In this document: in pieces, positions 53,695 to 61,810 of the stretch
How the letters are laid out: each line of letters opens with the position of its first letter
How positions within the stretch are numbered: position 1 is the stretch's first letter
Source of the DNA: Arcticimaribacter sp002477625
GTDB taxonomy: Bacteria; Bacteroidota; Bacteroidia; Flavobacteriales; Flavobacteriaceae
Length of the DNA stretch: 64,000 nt
Direction of reading: 5' to 3'
NCBI GenBank assembly: GCA_943846665.1
Contig: OX044358.1
Location: forward strand, 62,001-126,000
Notes under the pieces: model-generated
Told to the model about the DNA's origin: nothing
Databases searched by the model: none
The model's input: only the letters and a program-made list of their open reading frames with translations
Made by a program: the position numbers and the translations under genes

Positions 53695-54189
53695 TTAATC
53701 AATGGAATTAAAATAGGAATCATCGACTGTACAGTACGTAGTTCCGGTATCCGAAACTTCTGTGATCAGCCAAGTATCTCCATTCCAAAACAAAGTAAAC
53801 AAATTATACCCACAATGTCGAAGTTTTTGATCTAAGTAAAAGCGAAAAGGCATCCATACTACCGCTAAGTTTTGGTCTTGATGTAGGATAGGCTTTCCCT
53901 GTTGTTCTTTCCAAATTGGTTTCTCTGGTCGAGAAGTTACCGATCGAATGAATCGTTCCATTGTCATGACTTTTCGAAAAGGAGCCCCATCTTTAGTATT
54001 ACCGGTCCTAAAAAGCTGTGCATCTGCTGGAACAACTGATTGAATCATTACACTATCGCGTTTATGAAACCCTTCAAAAAAAGTGTCAACTGCAGTCAAT
54101 GGGTTGCTTGTTTGAGCGAAACTGTATTGGGAATAAAACAATACGCTCATCATCAAAAGTACCCACAGCTGTTTATTTTTAAAAATCAT
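53695..54189 (-). CDS. Exported NTF2-like (SnoaL/DUF4440-type) protein
   Basis: The 164-residue protein has a signal peptide of about 25 residues (ending SFA-Q). An NTF2-like cone fold follows: VDTFFEGFHKRDSVMIQSVV, a central AQLFRTGNTKDG stretch, FIRSVTSRPEKPIWKE and GYNLFTLFWNGDTWLITEVSDTG. This fold serves enzymes or ligand-binding proteins, and no catalytic residues can be assigned. The ATG overlaps the mscS-family stop (ATGA), so they are coupled. Confidence 0.75.
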   Translation of the reverse strand: MIFKNKQLWVLLMMSVLFYSQYSFAQTSNPLTAVDTFFEGFHKRDSVMIQSVVPADAQLFRTGNTKDGAPFRKVMTMERFIRSVTSRPEKPIWKEQQGKPILHQDQNLAVVWMPFRFYLDQKLRHCGYNLFTLFWNGDTWLITEVSDTGTTYCTVDDSYFNSID

Positions 54190-54998
54190 GAGCTTGCTTG
54201 GTGTACAACCATTTGAGGAAAAGGAATTTCGATACCGCCTGCGTCTAAGGCTTTTTTGCCCTGTTCATAAACATCAAAATATACTTTCCAATAATCCCGA
54301 GGTTTTGAGTAAGGTCGAACAACTAGGTTGACCGAAGAATCCCCTAGCGCCACTACTCCAACAAATGCTTTGGGATCGTCTAACACAAAAGGATGCTCTT
54401 CTATGACCTTATATAAAATCTTCTTTGCTTCGTCGATAGAATCATTGTACGAGATGCCAAACTCTAGGTCCACACGAATATTACCTTCTGTAGCATAATT
54501 GGTTATCTCACCGTTTGCTACAGCTCCATTGGGCAGAATGACGGTCTTGTTTTCTTGAGTTAGTAAAATGGTTACAAAAATCTGAATTTCTTTTACCACT
54601 CCAATATGCCCCTGGGTGTCGATTAAGTCATCTACTTTAAAGGGCTTAAACACCAAGATCATGACTCCTCCAGCAAAGTTCTGAAGCGTTCCACTCAAGG
54701 CCATCCCGATGGCCAAGCCTGCTGCACCCAGTATCGCTATAAAAGAAGTCATTTCCACCCCCAGCATTCCCAAGACGCTGATGGCCAACAGTAGTTTCAT
54801 CGTGATTCCAGATTTACTTAGGATAAAAGGTTTGAGCGACTTATCGAGCTTGGTGCGCTCAAAGATTTTCTTTAAAGCTTTTACAGCTAACTTAATGATC
54901 CAAGATCCAATAATCCATACAACGATTGCGCCTAGGATTTTTGGACCGAATTCGAAAATAAAGGCTTGTAGGTCTTCGTAGAGTTGGTTAATGTTCAT
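54186..54998 (-). CDS. Small-conductance mechanosensitive channel (MscS family)
   Basis: A 270-residue channel of MscS length. There are three hydrophobic spans (about 15-38, 60-85, 90-115). The pore helix has glycine/alanine packing in ILGAAGLAIGMALSGTLQNFAGGVMIL, followed by the beta domain FKVDDLIDTQGHIGVVKEIQIFVT, with ILPNGAVANGEITNYATEG completing the middle domain. It opens under membrane tension to release solutes during hypo-osmotic shock. It leads the group with the NTF2-like protein and the FMN reductase. The 238 bases before the next plus-strand gene contain no other gene. Confidence 0.93.
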   Translation of the reverse strand: MNINQLYEDLQAFIFEFGPKILGAIVVWIIGSWIIKLAVKALKKIFERTKLDKSLKPFILSKSGITMKLLLAISVLGMLGVEMTSFIAILGAAGLAIGMALSGTLQNFAGGVMILVFKPFKVDDLIDTQGHIGVVKEIQIFVTILLTQENKTVILPNGAVANGEITNYATEGNIRVDLEFGISYNDSIDEAKKILYKVIEEHPFVLDDPKAFVGVVALGDSSVNLVVRPYSKPRDYWKVYFDVYEQGKKALDAGGIEIPFPQMVVHQASS

Positions 54999-55097
54999 GA
55001 TGTAAGATTTAAGGTAATCTAATATATGAAAAAGACTTTACACTTTGAATTTTGTAAGGTTTTCATAAAAACTATCCATTTCTAGACCAATTTGTAG

Positions 55098-55114
55098 CAT
55101 CCTTGCAAAGGATG
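55098..55114. repeat. Short inverted repeat in the gap before the 140-residue protein gene
   Basis: CATCCTT (55098-55104) and AAGGATG (55108-55114) pair perfectly with a three-base loop. It is 123 bases before ATG 55237 and lacks an immediate T-run, although nine T follow about 20 bases later. It may be an operator or a weak hairpin. Confidence 0.3.
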
Positions 55115-55236
55115 AGTTGTTAGTAAAAGTCATTTTTTTTTAAGTATATAGACTGTTAACAAACCTGTGAACAAAGCAACCGTTGATTTCATTCGTATCC
55201 GTTAAATTCAAATTAACTTTAACCAAACTTTTTCCT

Positions 55237-55659
55237 ATGAACGATCGACCCAACGACCTGCTCCGCATCCGCCCCGAAATTAAGAAAACCAAGCAGTTCG
55301 ATTCTATGAGTGCCGAAGAACGCTTCCAGAACGAAACCCTCCGCCCGATCCTAAAACTCCAAAACCCCCTATTGGTAGCTGTTTTTCTAGCTTATATTGA
55401 AATGCGCAAGGGTGTTTTTTACGGCTTAAGTCTGACGAAAAAACTAGACTATATTGAAGCTGTTTTTATAAAAGATCAAAAATTCAACAACACCATCAAA
55501 GGAATGGTAGTGGGACATTTTACGATAAGTGAGTACAATGCCTATACCACCAACGCTTCTGCCTTAAACAAACGGATCATGTCGATGGTTATTGAACGAA
55601 TAAAAGATCAGGTACAGCTTTTTGAAAAGTCTGAAAAGCAGATAGCCATCAGTGCTTAG
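55237..55659 (+). CDS. Conserved hypothetical protein, 140 residues
   Basis: I do not recognise a named family. From ATG 55237 the product is 140 residues, basic, mainly helical, with no signal peptide or membrane span. NPLLVAVFLAYIEMRKGVFYGLSLTKKLDYIEAVF is the most hydrophobic helical region. NETLRPILKLQNPL is like that of small Bacteroidetes proteins sometimes mislabelled glyoxalase. The frame is open upstream to 55183, but the ATG follows a sensible spacer and the upstream part has low-complexity codons. Its stop overlaps the convergent DUF6428 gene end by four bases. Confidence 0.65.
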   Translation: MNDRPNDLLRIRPEIKKTKQFDSMSAEERFQNETLRPILKLQNPLLVAVFLAYIEMRKGVFYGLSLTKKLDYIEAVFIKDQKFNNTIKGMVVGHFTISEYNAYTTNASALNKRIMSMVIERIKDQVQLFEKSEKQIAISA

Positions 55660-56090
55660 CAACATCCGGAACCCGGAGCACAGTCTTCTTTAACTTCGGG
55701 AATTCCACAAGCGTCTTGCGCCAAACAAGCGGTTTGTTTTTGGGTTAAAAGAAAGTTATTCCCCTTGAGATCCAATCCGAATTTTTGAATGGTAGTACCT
55801 TGATATTCCACTTCAATTTCGTGGTCTTGAAGATTAAACGCCTTTTCGGAAAGGGTTAGAATTTGTAACATTTTCTCGGGATGCAAGCGATGATCATAAT
55901 CAGCGGCCTCCCATAATTGTAAGTTCACCACTTCTTCTTTTCGGATCACGCCGCCACAGTCAATGAAGTGCTTGGTTACTTTTCCAACTTCAGTTACGTG
56001 AAAATGATTGGGTACTAAACTTCCATCGGGCAATTCAAATGCCAGTGAGCTTTGTTGTTGTAGTTTTTCTTTGAGTTGGTATAGGGTCAT
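55656..56090 (-). CDS. DUF6428 family protein with C-terminal cysteine cluster
   Basis: The 144-residue protein from ATG 56090 has an N-terminal MTLYQLKEKLQQQ helix. Strand-rich segments follow with LPDGSLVPNHFHVTEVGKV, HFIDCGGVIRKEEVVNLQLW and the DHRLHPEKMLQILTLSEKAF helix, and the C-terminus has four to six Cys (ACLAQDACG and DCAPGSGCC). The Cys cluster suggests metal binding. Members of this family often occur near arsenic or other metal-resistance genes in Bacteroidetes, but none are visible here. TTG 56105 is an alternative start that would overlap the upstream gene. Confidence 0.72.
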   Translation of the reverse strand: MTLYQLKEKLQQQSSLAFELPDGSLVPNHFHVTEVGKVTKHFIDCGGVIRKEEVVNLQLWEAADYDHRLHPEKMLQILTLSEKAFNLQDHEIEVEYQGTTIQKFGLDLKGNNFLLTQKQTACLAQDACGIPEVKEDCAPGSGCC

Positions 56091-56094
56091 AGTA

Positions 56095-56772
56095 TTAGTT
56101 GTCAAGGAGGGAAACTCCGTTTAAATCAGTAGTTAAAACACTGCTCATATAATCCAAAAAGGGACGAACAGTTCTAAAATCTTGGGTCAGTTGCTCTAAA
56201 AAATTTGGGCTGAGCACCTCTTTATCGCTGAATTTTTTTCGAAATAAAAACATTTTCTTGCGAATTAAATCAATGTTTGGGTCTTCTTTAGAAAAGCCTT
56301 TGGGCGCAGTTTTCACTTCCTCACCTTCTAAGTTACCCCAAGTGTTTTTAAAATCCGATTCGTGCATCAATTCTCTAAATTCACTGGGATCTAATTCCAG
56401 TTCCTTACGGATGCGCAAAAGGTCTTCTTTATTTTGGTCCCAAAAACCTACTGCTGCAAAGTTTTCATTGGGCTTAAGATGAACATAATACCCACCGCGG
56501 TAACGGGGTTTTTCCCTATGCATTGATATCCCAAAATGGGTTTTATAGGGGGTTTTGTCTTTTGAAAAACGAACATCTCGGTATACCCGAAACAGTTTCA
56601 CTCGATCAATGTGTTCAGTAGCTTCGAGGGCTTCTTTGAGCTGTTGACCAAAGTGTTTCACCTCTGCTTCAATGCGTTTAAATTCAGGCTTATTAAGCTC
56701 AAACCATTCGCGGTTGTTGTTCTTTTCTAATTTTTTAAAAAACGAAAGTACCTCTTTCATTATGGCTGTCAT
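56095..56772 (-). CDS. DUF2461 family protein
   Basis: A 225-residue protein with the DUF2461 (PF09365) pattern: FFKKLEKNNNREWFELNKPEFKRIE near the N-terminus, KLFRVYRDVRFSKDKTPYKTHFG (about 60-82), and GGYYVHLKPNENFAAVGFWD in the middle. The function is unknown; such proteins are widespread in Bacteroidetes. A second Met at residue 5 is an alternative start. It is followed by the DUF6428 gene after four bases and preceded by the DUF885 gene, all on the minus strand, so they may form one transcript. Confidence 0.85.
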   Translation of the reverse strand: MTAIMKEVLSFFKKLEKNNNREWFELNKPEFKRIEAEVKHFGQQLKEALEATEHIDRVKLFRVYRDVRFSKDKTPYKTHFGISMHREKPRYRGGYYVHLKPNENFAAVGFWDQNKEDLLRIRKELELDPSEFRELMHESDFKNTWGNLEGEEVKTAPKGFSKEDPNIDLIRKKMFLFRKKFSDKEVLSPNFLEQLTQDFRTVRPFLDYMSSVLTTDLNGVSLLDN

Positions 56773-56784
56773 ACGTTCTATTGC

Positions 56785-58554
56785 TTAACCATTAGCTTTC
56801 TTTTGCAGAATCCATGAATCAATTTTTTCTTCCAAATATTGCAACGGAATACATCCCGATTCTAAAACAATTTTATGGAAAATTTTGATATCGAAAGTCG
56901 TTCCTAAACTAGTTTCGGCACGTTTTCGTAATTCTCGGATTTTTAATTGTCCTATTTTATAAGACAAAGCTTGTCCAGGATTAGCCATATATCGTTCAAT
57001 CTCGGAGGTAATACTGGCTTCTGACTCCGCTTCGTTATCCAATGAGTACTGAATTGCTTTTTCACGAGACCAGCCTTTAGAATGCAAGCCTGTATCAACA
57101 ACCAAGCGGATGGCACGATGCATCTCTGCTCCTAGCATTCCAAAGTATTGATAGGGGTCTTCATATAGCCCTAATTCTTTTCCAAGTGATTCGGTGTACA
57201 GTGCCCATCCTTCGCCATAGGCGCTGTACCACAAGTCTTTTCGGAAAGATGGGAGGTTTTGATTTTCTTGTTGTAAGGAGATTTGAAAGTGGTGCCCTGG
57301 GATTGCTTCGTGTAAGAATAAATCTTCATCAGAAAACATATTGTATTTTTCAACATCTGAAATCGGTACATAAAAAATACCCGGTCTTGTTCCATCCAAA
57401 GAACCTGGGTTGTACTCTGCGCTTGCAGATGCCTCGCGAAAAGCTTCGGTACGCCTTACTTCAAATGGGGTTTTTGGCTGTAACTCAAAAAGTTTATTGA
57501 CCTGAGGCAGCATCTTCTTTTGTATCGCATAAAAATTATCCACAACCTGCTGTGGGTCGGAAAAGGGCATCAATTCTTTTCGATTTCGAACGTGGTCGAA
57601 AAAAGATTTTAAATCTCCTTCAAAACCTACTTGCTCCTTAACGGCCTTCATTTCCTCACCAATACGCGCTACTTCACTCAACCCTAACTGATGGATTTCA
57701 TCAGCACTCAAAGTGGTGGTTGTATAGTATTGAATTGCATAATCGTAATAGGCGCTTCCGCCTTCCAAGGCATCAAACCCACTGGAGGTTCGTGCAGCAG
57801 CAAGGTATTCATTTGCCATAAAATCGTGCAGTACGGTATAAGCAGGTACAATTTGATCTAAAACCATGGTCTTGTAGGCTGCACTCAATCGAGTTTTATC
57901 TTCTTCGGTAAACGAAATTGGAAAATTCCGAGCTGGATTATAAAAGAGGTGCTTATCCAAATCTACCCTAGTCATACCCTTCAACTGAGGCAATACTTTT
58001 TTAACTAGAGCTTGTGGTAATACCCAGCCGGTTTTCATTCCTTTTTGCATATTGGATTGCGCACTTTGCAACCAGTCGAGATATCCTTCAATTCGAACCA
58101 GCCATTTCTCATAATCTTGAACTGTATTAAACGGTTGGGCGCCTGCCCCACTAGCCAGCTGTCCAAAACTCAATTGGAAACCCCACATTTGGTCTATGGG
58201 CATCAAATCTTTTTGAAACTCCATTCCCTTTAAACTCATCTCACATTCCCAAATAAGAATCTTTTTACTCAATAAATCCTCTGCTGTAAGGCTGATGTCC
58301 TCGAAGGTGTTGATCTGATTCAGATAATTGGTGTAAAATGCCTTAGCTTTTGTTTTAAATGCTTCAGAAAGATAATTTGGCAGGGTGTCGTTAAATCGAG
58401 TATCTCCCTGATAGGTGCCTTTAAGCTTAAACAACGAAAGACTTTCTTGATAATACAATTCCAAAAGCGTTTCAAAGTCCGAGGCTTTATTGGTCGATGG
58501 AGCGGGGCTACAAGAGTATATTGTAATTGCTAAAAAAAGAACTATTTTTTTCAA
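56785..58554 (-). CDS. DUF885 family metallopeptidase-like lipoprotein
   Basis: The 589-residue protein has a lipoprotein signal ending IYSC (Cys about residue 15). A DUF885 (PF05960) domain spans most of the length, with GTRPGIFYVPI and the zinc-like motif HEAIPGHHFQISLQ (HE-x4-HH type). A later glutamate stretch WALYTESLGKELGLY and LVVDTGLHSKGWS follow. It is probably a periplasmic or outer-membrane carboxypeptidase-like enzyme, but the substrate is unknown. It begins a minus-strand group continued by DUF2461 after 12 bases. Confidence 0.88.
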   Translation of the reverse strand: MKKIVLFLAITIYSCSPAPSTNKASDFETLLELYYQESLSLFKLKGTYQGDTRFNDTLPNYLSEAFKTKAKAFYTNYLNQINTFEDISLTAEDLLSKKILIWECEMSLKGMEFQKDLMPIDQMWGFQLSFGQLASGAGAQPFNTVQDYEKWLVRIEGYLDWLQSAQSNMQKGMKTGWVLPQALVKKVLPQLKGMTRVDLDKHLFYNPARNFPISFTEEDKTRLSAAYKTMVLDQIVPAYTVLHDFMANEYLAAARTSSGFDALEGGSAYYDYAIQYYTTTTLSADEIHQLGLSEVARIGEEMKAVKEQVGFEGDLKSFFDHVRNRKELMPFSDPQQVVDNFYAIQKKMLPQVNKLFELQPKTPFEVRRTEAFREASASAEYNPGSLDGTRPGIFYVPISDVEKYNMFSDEDLFLHEAIPGHHFQISLQQENQNLPSFRKDLWYSAYGEGWALYTESLGKELGLYEDPYQYFGMLGAEMHRAIRLVVDTGLHSKGWSREKAIQYSLDNEAESEASITSEIERYMANPGQALSYKIGQLKIRELRKRAETSLGTTFDIKIFHKIVLESGCIPLQYLEEKIDSWILQKKANG

Positions 58555-58618
58555 ATCAGTAGGTTTAATTATATCTGGATTGAATTCAAATGTACATATT
58601 TCCCTGTTTTTACAGAAA

Positions 58619-59215
58619 TTATTTACTTCTTGAAGCTAAACGCTGCTCAATGTCTAGTAAAGAAAAGCCTTTGGCTTCGAGCAGAATAAGATAATGGAAT
58701 AACAAATCTGCACTTTCACTTAAAAATAACTCCTCATCAGCGTCCTTTGCCTCAATAATAGTTTCAACAGCCTCCTCGCCTACTTTCTGTGCTATTTTAT
58801 TGATTCCCAAACGAAATAAAGAAGCGACATAACTATCGTCTTCATTATTTTCTTTCCGCTCTTTAATCGTTTTTCCCAGCGTACTTAAAAATCCAAAACT
58901 AGATGTATTCGATTCTTCCCAACAGGTGTCTGTTCCTTTGTGACAGGTTGGTCCTTGCGGGTTCACCTGAATCAAGAGTGTGTCTTGGTCACAATCTTCT
59001 TTTATGCTTACCAGTTCCAAGAAATTACCACTCTCCTCCCCTTTGGTCCAGAGGCGGTTTTTTGTTCTGCTAAAAAAAGTAACTTTTTCCGTTGTCTGGG
59101 TTGTCGACAATGCCTCAGCATTCATATAGCCCAACATCAATACTTTTTGAGTAGTTGCGTCTTGAATAATTGCCGGTACAAGACCATCGGTGTTTTTATT
59201 GAAATCTAAATTCAT
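58619..59215 (-). CDS. hisIE: Bifunctional phosphoribosyl-AMP cyclohydrolase / phosphoribosyl-ATP pyrophosphatase
   Basis: The 198-residue protein fuses HisI and HisE. The HisI part has VPAIIQDATTQKVLMLGYMNAEAL, SRTKNRLWTKGEESGN and a zinc-binding CDQDTLL/GPTCHKGTDTCW series (about 1-110). The HisE part carries IKERKENNEDDSYVASLF, KIAQKVGEEAVETIIEA and ESADLLFHYLILLEAKG (about 112-198). Together they perform the second and third steps of histidine synthesis. It is the last his gene in the window, nine bases after hisF. Confidence 0.96.
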   Translation of the reverse strand: MNLDFNKNTDGLVPAIIQDATTQKVLMLGYMNAEALSTTQTTEKVTFFSRTKNRLWTKGEESGNFLELVSIKEDCDQDTLLIQVNPQGPTCHKGTDTCWEESNTSSFGFLSTLGKTIKERKENNEDDSYVASLFRLGINKIAQKVGEEAVETIIEAKDADEELFLSESADLLFHYLILLEAKGFSLLDIEQRLASRSK

Positions 59216-59224
59216 GGGTATGTA

Positions 59225-59980
59225 TTAAATACGAACAGCGATCTGCTGTTGCTTAAGTTCTTGTTTTAAATCGGGTAGATCAACTTCTCCAAAATGGAAA
59301 ATACTTGCTGCTAAAGCGGCATCTGCTTTACCTCGGGTAAACGCATCGACGAAGTGCTGGGTGTTCCCCGCACCCCCTGAGGCTATTATTGGAATGTTCA
59401 CCTCCTCAGAAATTCGGGCTAAGGCTTGGTTTGCAAAACCAGCTTTGGTTCCATCATGATCCATTGAGGTAAACAAAATTTCTCCAGCCCCACGATCGGC
59501 AACTTCTTTTGCCCAATCGAAAAGGTCAATTTCGGTTGGAATTTTACCACCGACCAAATGCACCTTCCATTGCTTGTCGATTTGCTTGGCATCCATGGCA
59601 ACAACAATGCATTGGCTTCCAAACTGGGCTGCTAAATCATTGATGAGTTCGGGTCGCTTAACAGCAGCAGAATTGATGGATACCTTATCTGCTCCGTTTT
59701 GCAAGAGAATGGCTACGTCTTCAACCGAACTTATCCCGCCACCTACGGTAAAGGGAATGTCTATGGCTTGTGCTACTTTACGAACCAAATCGGCTAGTGT
59801 TTTTCGCTTTTGCTCGGTTGCAGAGATATCCAAAAAAACCAATTCGTCAGCATTTTGTTTTGCATACTGACGTGCCAATTCTACGGGGTCTCCAGCATCG
59901 CGAAGGTTTATAAAATTCACCCCTTTTACGGTGCGGCCGTCTTTGATGTCTAAACAGGGAATGATGCGTTTGGTCAGCAT
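59225..59980 (-). CDS. hisF: Imidazole glycerol phosphate synthase subunit HisF
   Basis: A 251-residue TIM barrel. It begins RIIPCLDIKDGRTVKGVNF with the catalytic D11, and has IPFTVGGGISSVEDV, ADKVSINSAAV, a second Asp in IVVAMDAKQ (about 130) and IIASGGAGNTQHF. With HisH it makes imidazole glycerol phosphate and AICAR. The DinB-family gene ends one base before this ATG, so hisF depends on translation through it. Confidence 0.97.
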   Translation of the reverse strand: MLTKRIIPCLDIKDGRTVKGVNFINLRDAGDPVELARQYAKQNADELVFLDISATEQKRKTLADLVRKVAQAIDIPFTVGGGISSVEDVAILLQNGADKVSINSAAVKRPELINDLAAQFGSQCIVVAMDAKQIDKQWKVHLVGGKIPTEIDLFDWAKEVADRGAGEILFTSMDHDGTKAGFANQALARISEEVNIPIIASGGAGNTQHFVDAFTRGKADAALAASIFHFGEVDLPDLKQELKQQQIAVRI

Positions 59981-59981
59981 A

Positions 59982-60491
59982 CTATTTATTGTTTTGAGTT
60001 AAATCGATTCCATCATAAAAGCCAAGGTCCTCTTGAGTCATCTGTTTTACCCAAAAGGCAATTTGCCCCGTATGATAAGAAAAATGCTCTACGGCATGTA
60101 ATACGACTCCAACACCAGAAAGTTGAAAACCTTGAACTTCACGAACGGTTTCGTATTGAAGTGCAGTGGCATTGTGGATGGTGTCTTGAGCTGTTCGAAC
60201 CGTAGTTACTAATTGTTTTACTAATTCTTCTTTAGTTGCTCCCGCATGTGTAGAAAATTCTAACTCCCGTTTCCGTTCATCCTTTTGTTCTCCTAAGGAA
60301 GTACAAATGTACTGAGTCATATTGCCACAGCTGTGCAAAATTTGATTTCCCAATGCCATGCCTTTCTCAGTTGGGCGTTTCCAGAGCATATCCTCTGTTA
60401 TTTTTGAAAAAGCGATTTTAATCATACGCAAGCTTTCTTCGAGTCGAAAAACGGCATTCTCTTTAAATTCTTTTAAAATGAGATCCTTCAT
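59982..60491 (-). CDS. DinB-family protein encoded inside the his operon
   Basis: The 169-residue cytoplasmic protein is a DinB/YfiT-like four-helix bundle. MKDLILKEFKENAVFRLEESLRMI starts it, ALGNQILHSCGNMTQYIC has a His and Cys near the middle, and VVLHAVEHFSYHTGQIAFWVK carries the HxxxYHxGQ metal-site pattern. Its start overlaps the hisA stop (ATGA) and its stop sits one base before hisF, so it is fully embedded and translationally coupled. Metal-dependent thiol transfer or damage repair is possible, but no histidine-pathway role is known. It is unlike the exported DinB protein at 48700. Confidence 0.82.
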   Translation of the reverse strand: MKDLILKEFKENAVFRLEESLRMIKIAFSKITEDMLWKRPTEKGMALGNQILHSCGNMTQYICTSLGEQKDERKRELEFSTHAGATKEELVKQLVTTVRTAQDTIHNATALQYETVREVQGFQLSGVGVVLHAVEHFSYHTGQIAFWVKQMTQEDLGFYDGIDLTQNNK

Positions 60492-61213
60492 GATTGCAAG
60501 ATAAAGTTTTCTAAGGCTGCCAAAGTAATTCTGTTTTCATAGATCGCTTTCCCAATAATGGTTCCTTCACAACCCATGGCTGCTAATCTTGGAAGCTCGT
60601 CAAAGCTTGAAATACCTCCCGAAGCAATGAGTTTAATTCCGGATTGTGCCGCTAATAAATCAGCATAAACTTCAAACGATGGGCCTTCTAGCATCCCATC
60701 TTTACTGATGTCAGTACAAATAACATATTGTATTCCCTTGGCGTGATAATCTTTTACAAAATCAACTAAACGATGTTCCGAGGTTTCTAGCCATCCGTTG
60801 GTAGCAATGCGATCTCCTTGTACATCGGCACCTAAAATAATTTTTTCACTCCCGTAGGTTTCAATCCATTGTTCAAATACCCCAGGTTCTTTTACAGCAA
60901 TACTTCCACCCGTAACTTGATGTGCGCCGCTTTCAAAGGCTATTTTTAAGTCTTCATCCGACTTCAATCCCCCGCCAAAATCAATTTTAAGGCTGGTTTT
61001 AGAGGCGATATCCTCCAGCACCTTGTGGTTTACTATGTGCTTGGACTTCGCTCCGTCAAGATCAACTAAATGTAAATGCTGAATTCCGTGGTCTTCAAAT
61101 GCTTTCGCAACCTCAAGCGGATGTTCGTTGTATATTTTCTGAGTGGCGTAATCCCCTTTAGAAAGGCGGACACATTTACCGTCAATTAAATCTATGGCGG
61201 GTATTATTCTCAT
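60488..61213 (-). CDS. hisA: ProFAR isomerase HisA
   Basis: The 241-residue TIM barrel begins MRIIPAIDLIDGKCVRLSKGDY with the catalytic D8. KIDFGGGLKSDEDL, QVTGGSIAVKEP and the second catalytic Asp in YVICTDISKDGMLEG (about 130) follow, with LIASGGISSFDELP. It converts ProFAR to PRFAR in histidine synthesis. The start overlaps the hisH stop by four bases, and the stop overlaps the DinB gene start. Confidence 0.97.
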   Translation of the reverse strand: MRIIPAIDLIDGKCVRLSKGDYATQKIYNEHPLEVAKAFEDHGIQHLHLVDLDGAKSKHIVNHKVLEDIASKTSLKIDFGGGLKSDEDLKIAFESGAHQVTGGSIAVKEPGVFEQWIETYGSEKIILGADVQGDRIATNGWLETSEHRLVDFVKDYHAKGIQYVICTDISKDGMLEGPSFEVYADLLAAQSGIKLIASGGISSFDELPRLAAMGCEGTIIGKAIYENRITLAALENFILQS

Positions 61214-61797
61214 GTGGTTAAAGCTAAAAAATTAGAAAGCAGCTGACTTCCAGCCTTACTGCTTTTTTCTGGGTGGAATTGTACCCCATAAAAATTATCC
61301 TTTTGCAAAGCACAACTGTAGGCTATTCCATAATTGGTTTGTGCTATGGTATCCTTGCATAGCCCAGCATAGTAACTGTGGACGGAGTACATATAGGATT
61401 CAGCGTCAAGATTATCAAACAAAGGAGACTTGGTTTTTAACACGGTATTCCAACCCATTTGAGGAACTTTTAAATCATTGTCAAAACGCTTAACAGCAAC
61501 ATCAAAGATTCCTAAACCAGGAGTATTTCCTTCTTCGGTATGGGTACACATGAGTTGCATGCCCAGGCAAATCCCTAAAACAGGTTGTTTGAGCTTGGGA
61601 AGTACCACATCCAAACCAGATTCTTTGAGTTTCGACAGAGCGCTACTCGCCTCGCCTACTCCAGGAAAGATTACTTTGTCGGCTTCTAGAATTTCAGTAG
61701 CATCAGAACTCAATATTCCAGTTATTCCCAAACGTTCTAAGGCAAATTGCAGGCTTTTAATATTTCCTGCACCATAATTTACAAGGACTACGTTCAT
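61210..61797 (-). CDS. hisH: Imidazole glycerol phosphate synthase, glutaminase subunit HisH
   Basis: A 195-residue class I glutamine amidotransferase. It begins VVLVNYGAGNIKSL, PGVG follows at about 45-48, the nucleophile is C77 in GICLGMQLM, and the C-terminal His/Glu are in YGVQFHPEKS near 175. It supplies ammonia through the HisF barrel. The start of hisA overlaps its stop by four bases, and hisB lies 13 bases upstream. Confidence 0.97.
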   Translation of the reverse strand: MNVVLVNYGAGNIKSLQFALERLGITGILSSDATEILEADKVIFPGVGEASSALSKLKESGLDVVLPKLKQPVLGICLGMQLMCTHTEEGNTPGLGIFDVAVKRFDNDLKVPQMGWNTVLKTKSPLFDNLDAESYMYSVHSYYAGLCKDTIAQTNYGIAYSCALQKDNFYGVQFHPEKSSKAGSQLLSNFLALTT

Positions 61798-61810
61798 TGG
61801 TGTTGTTGTT

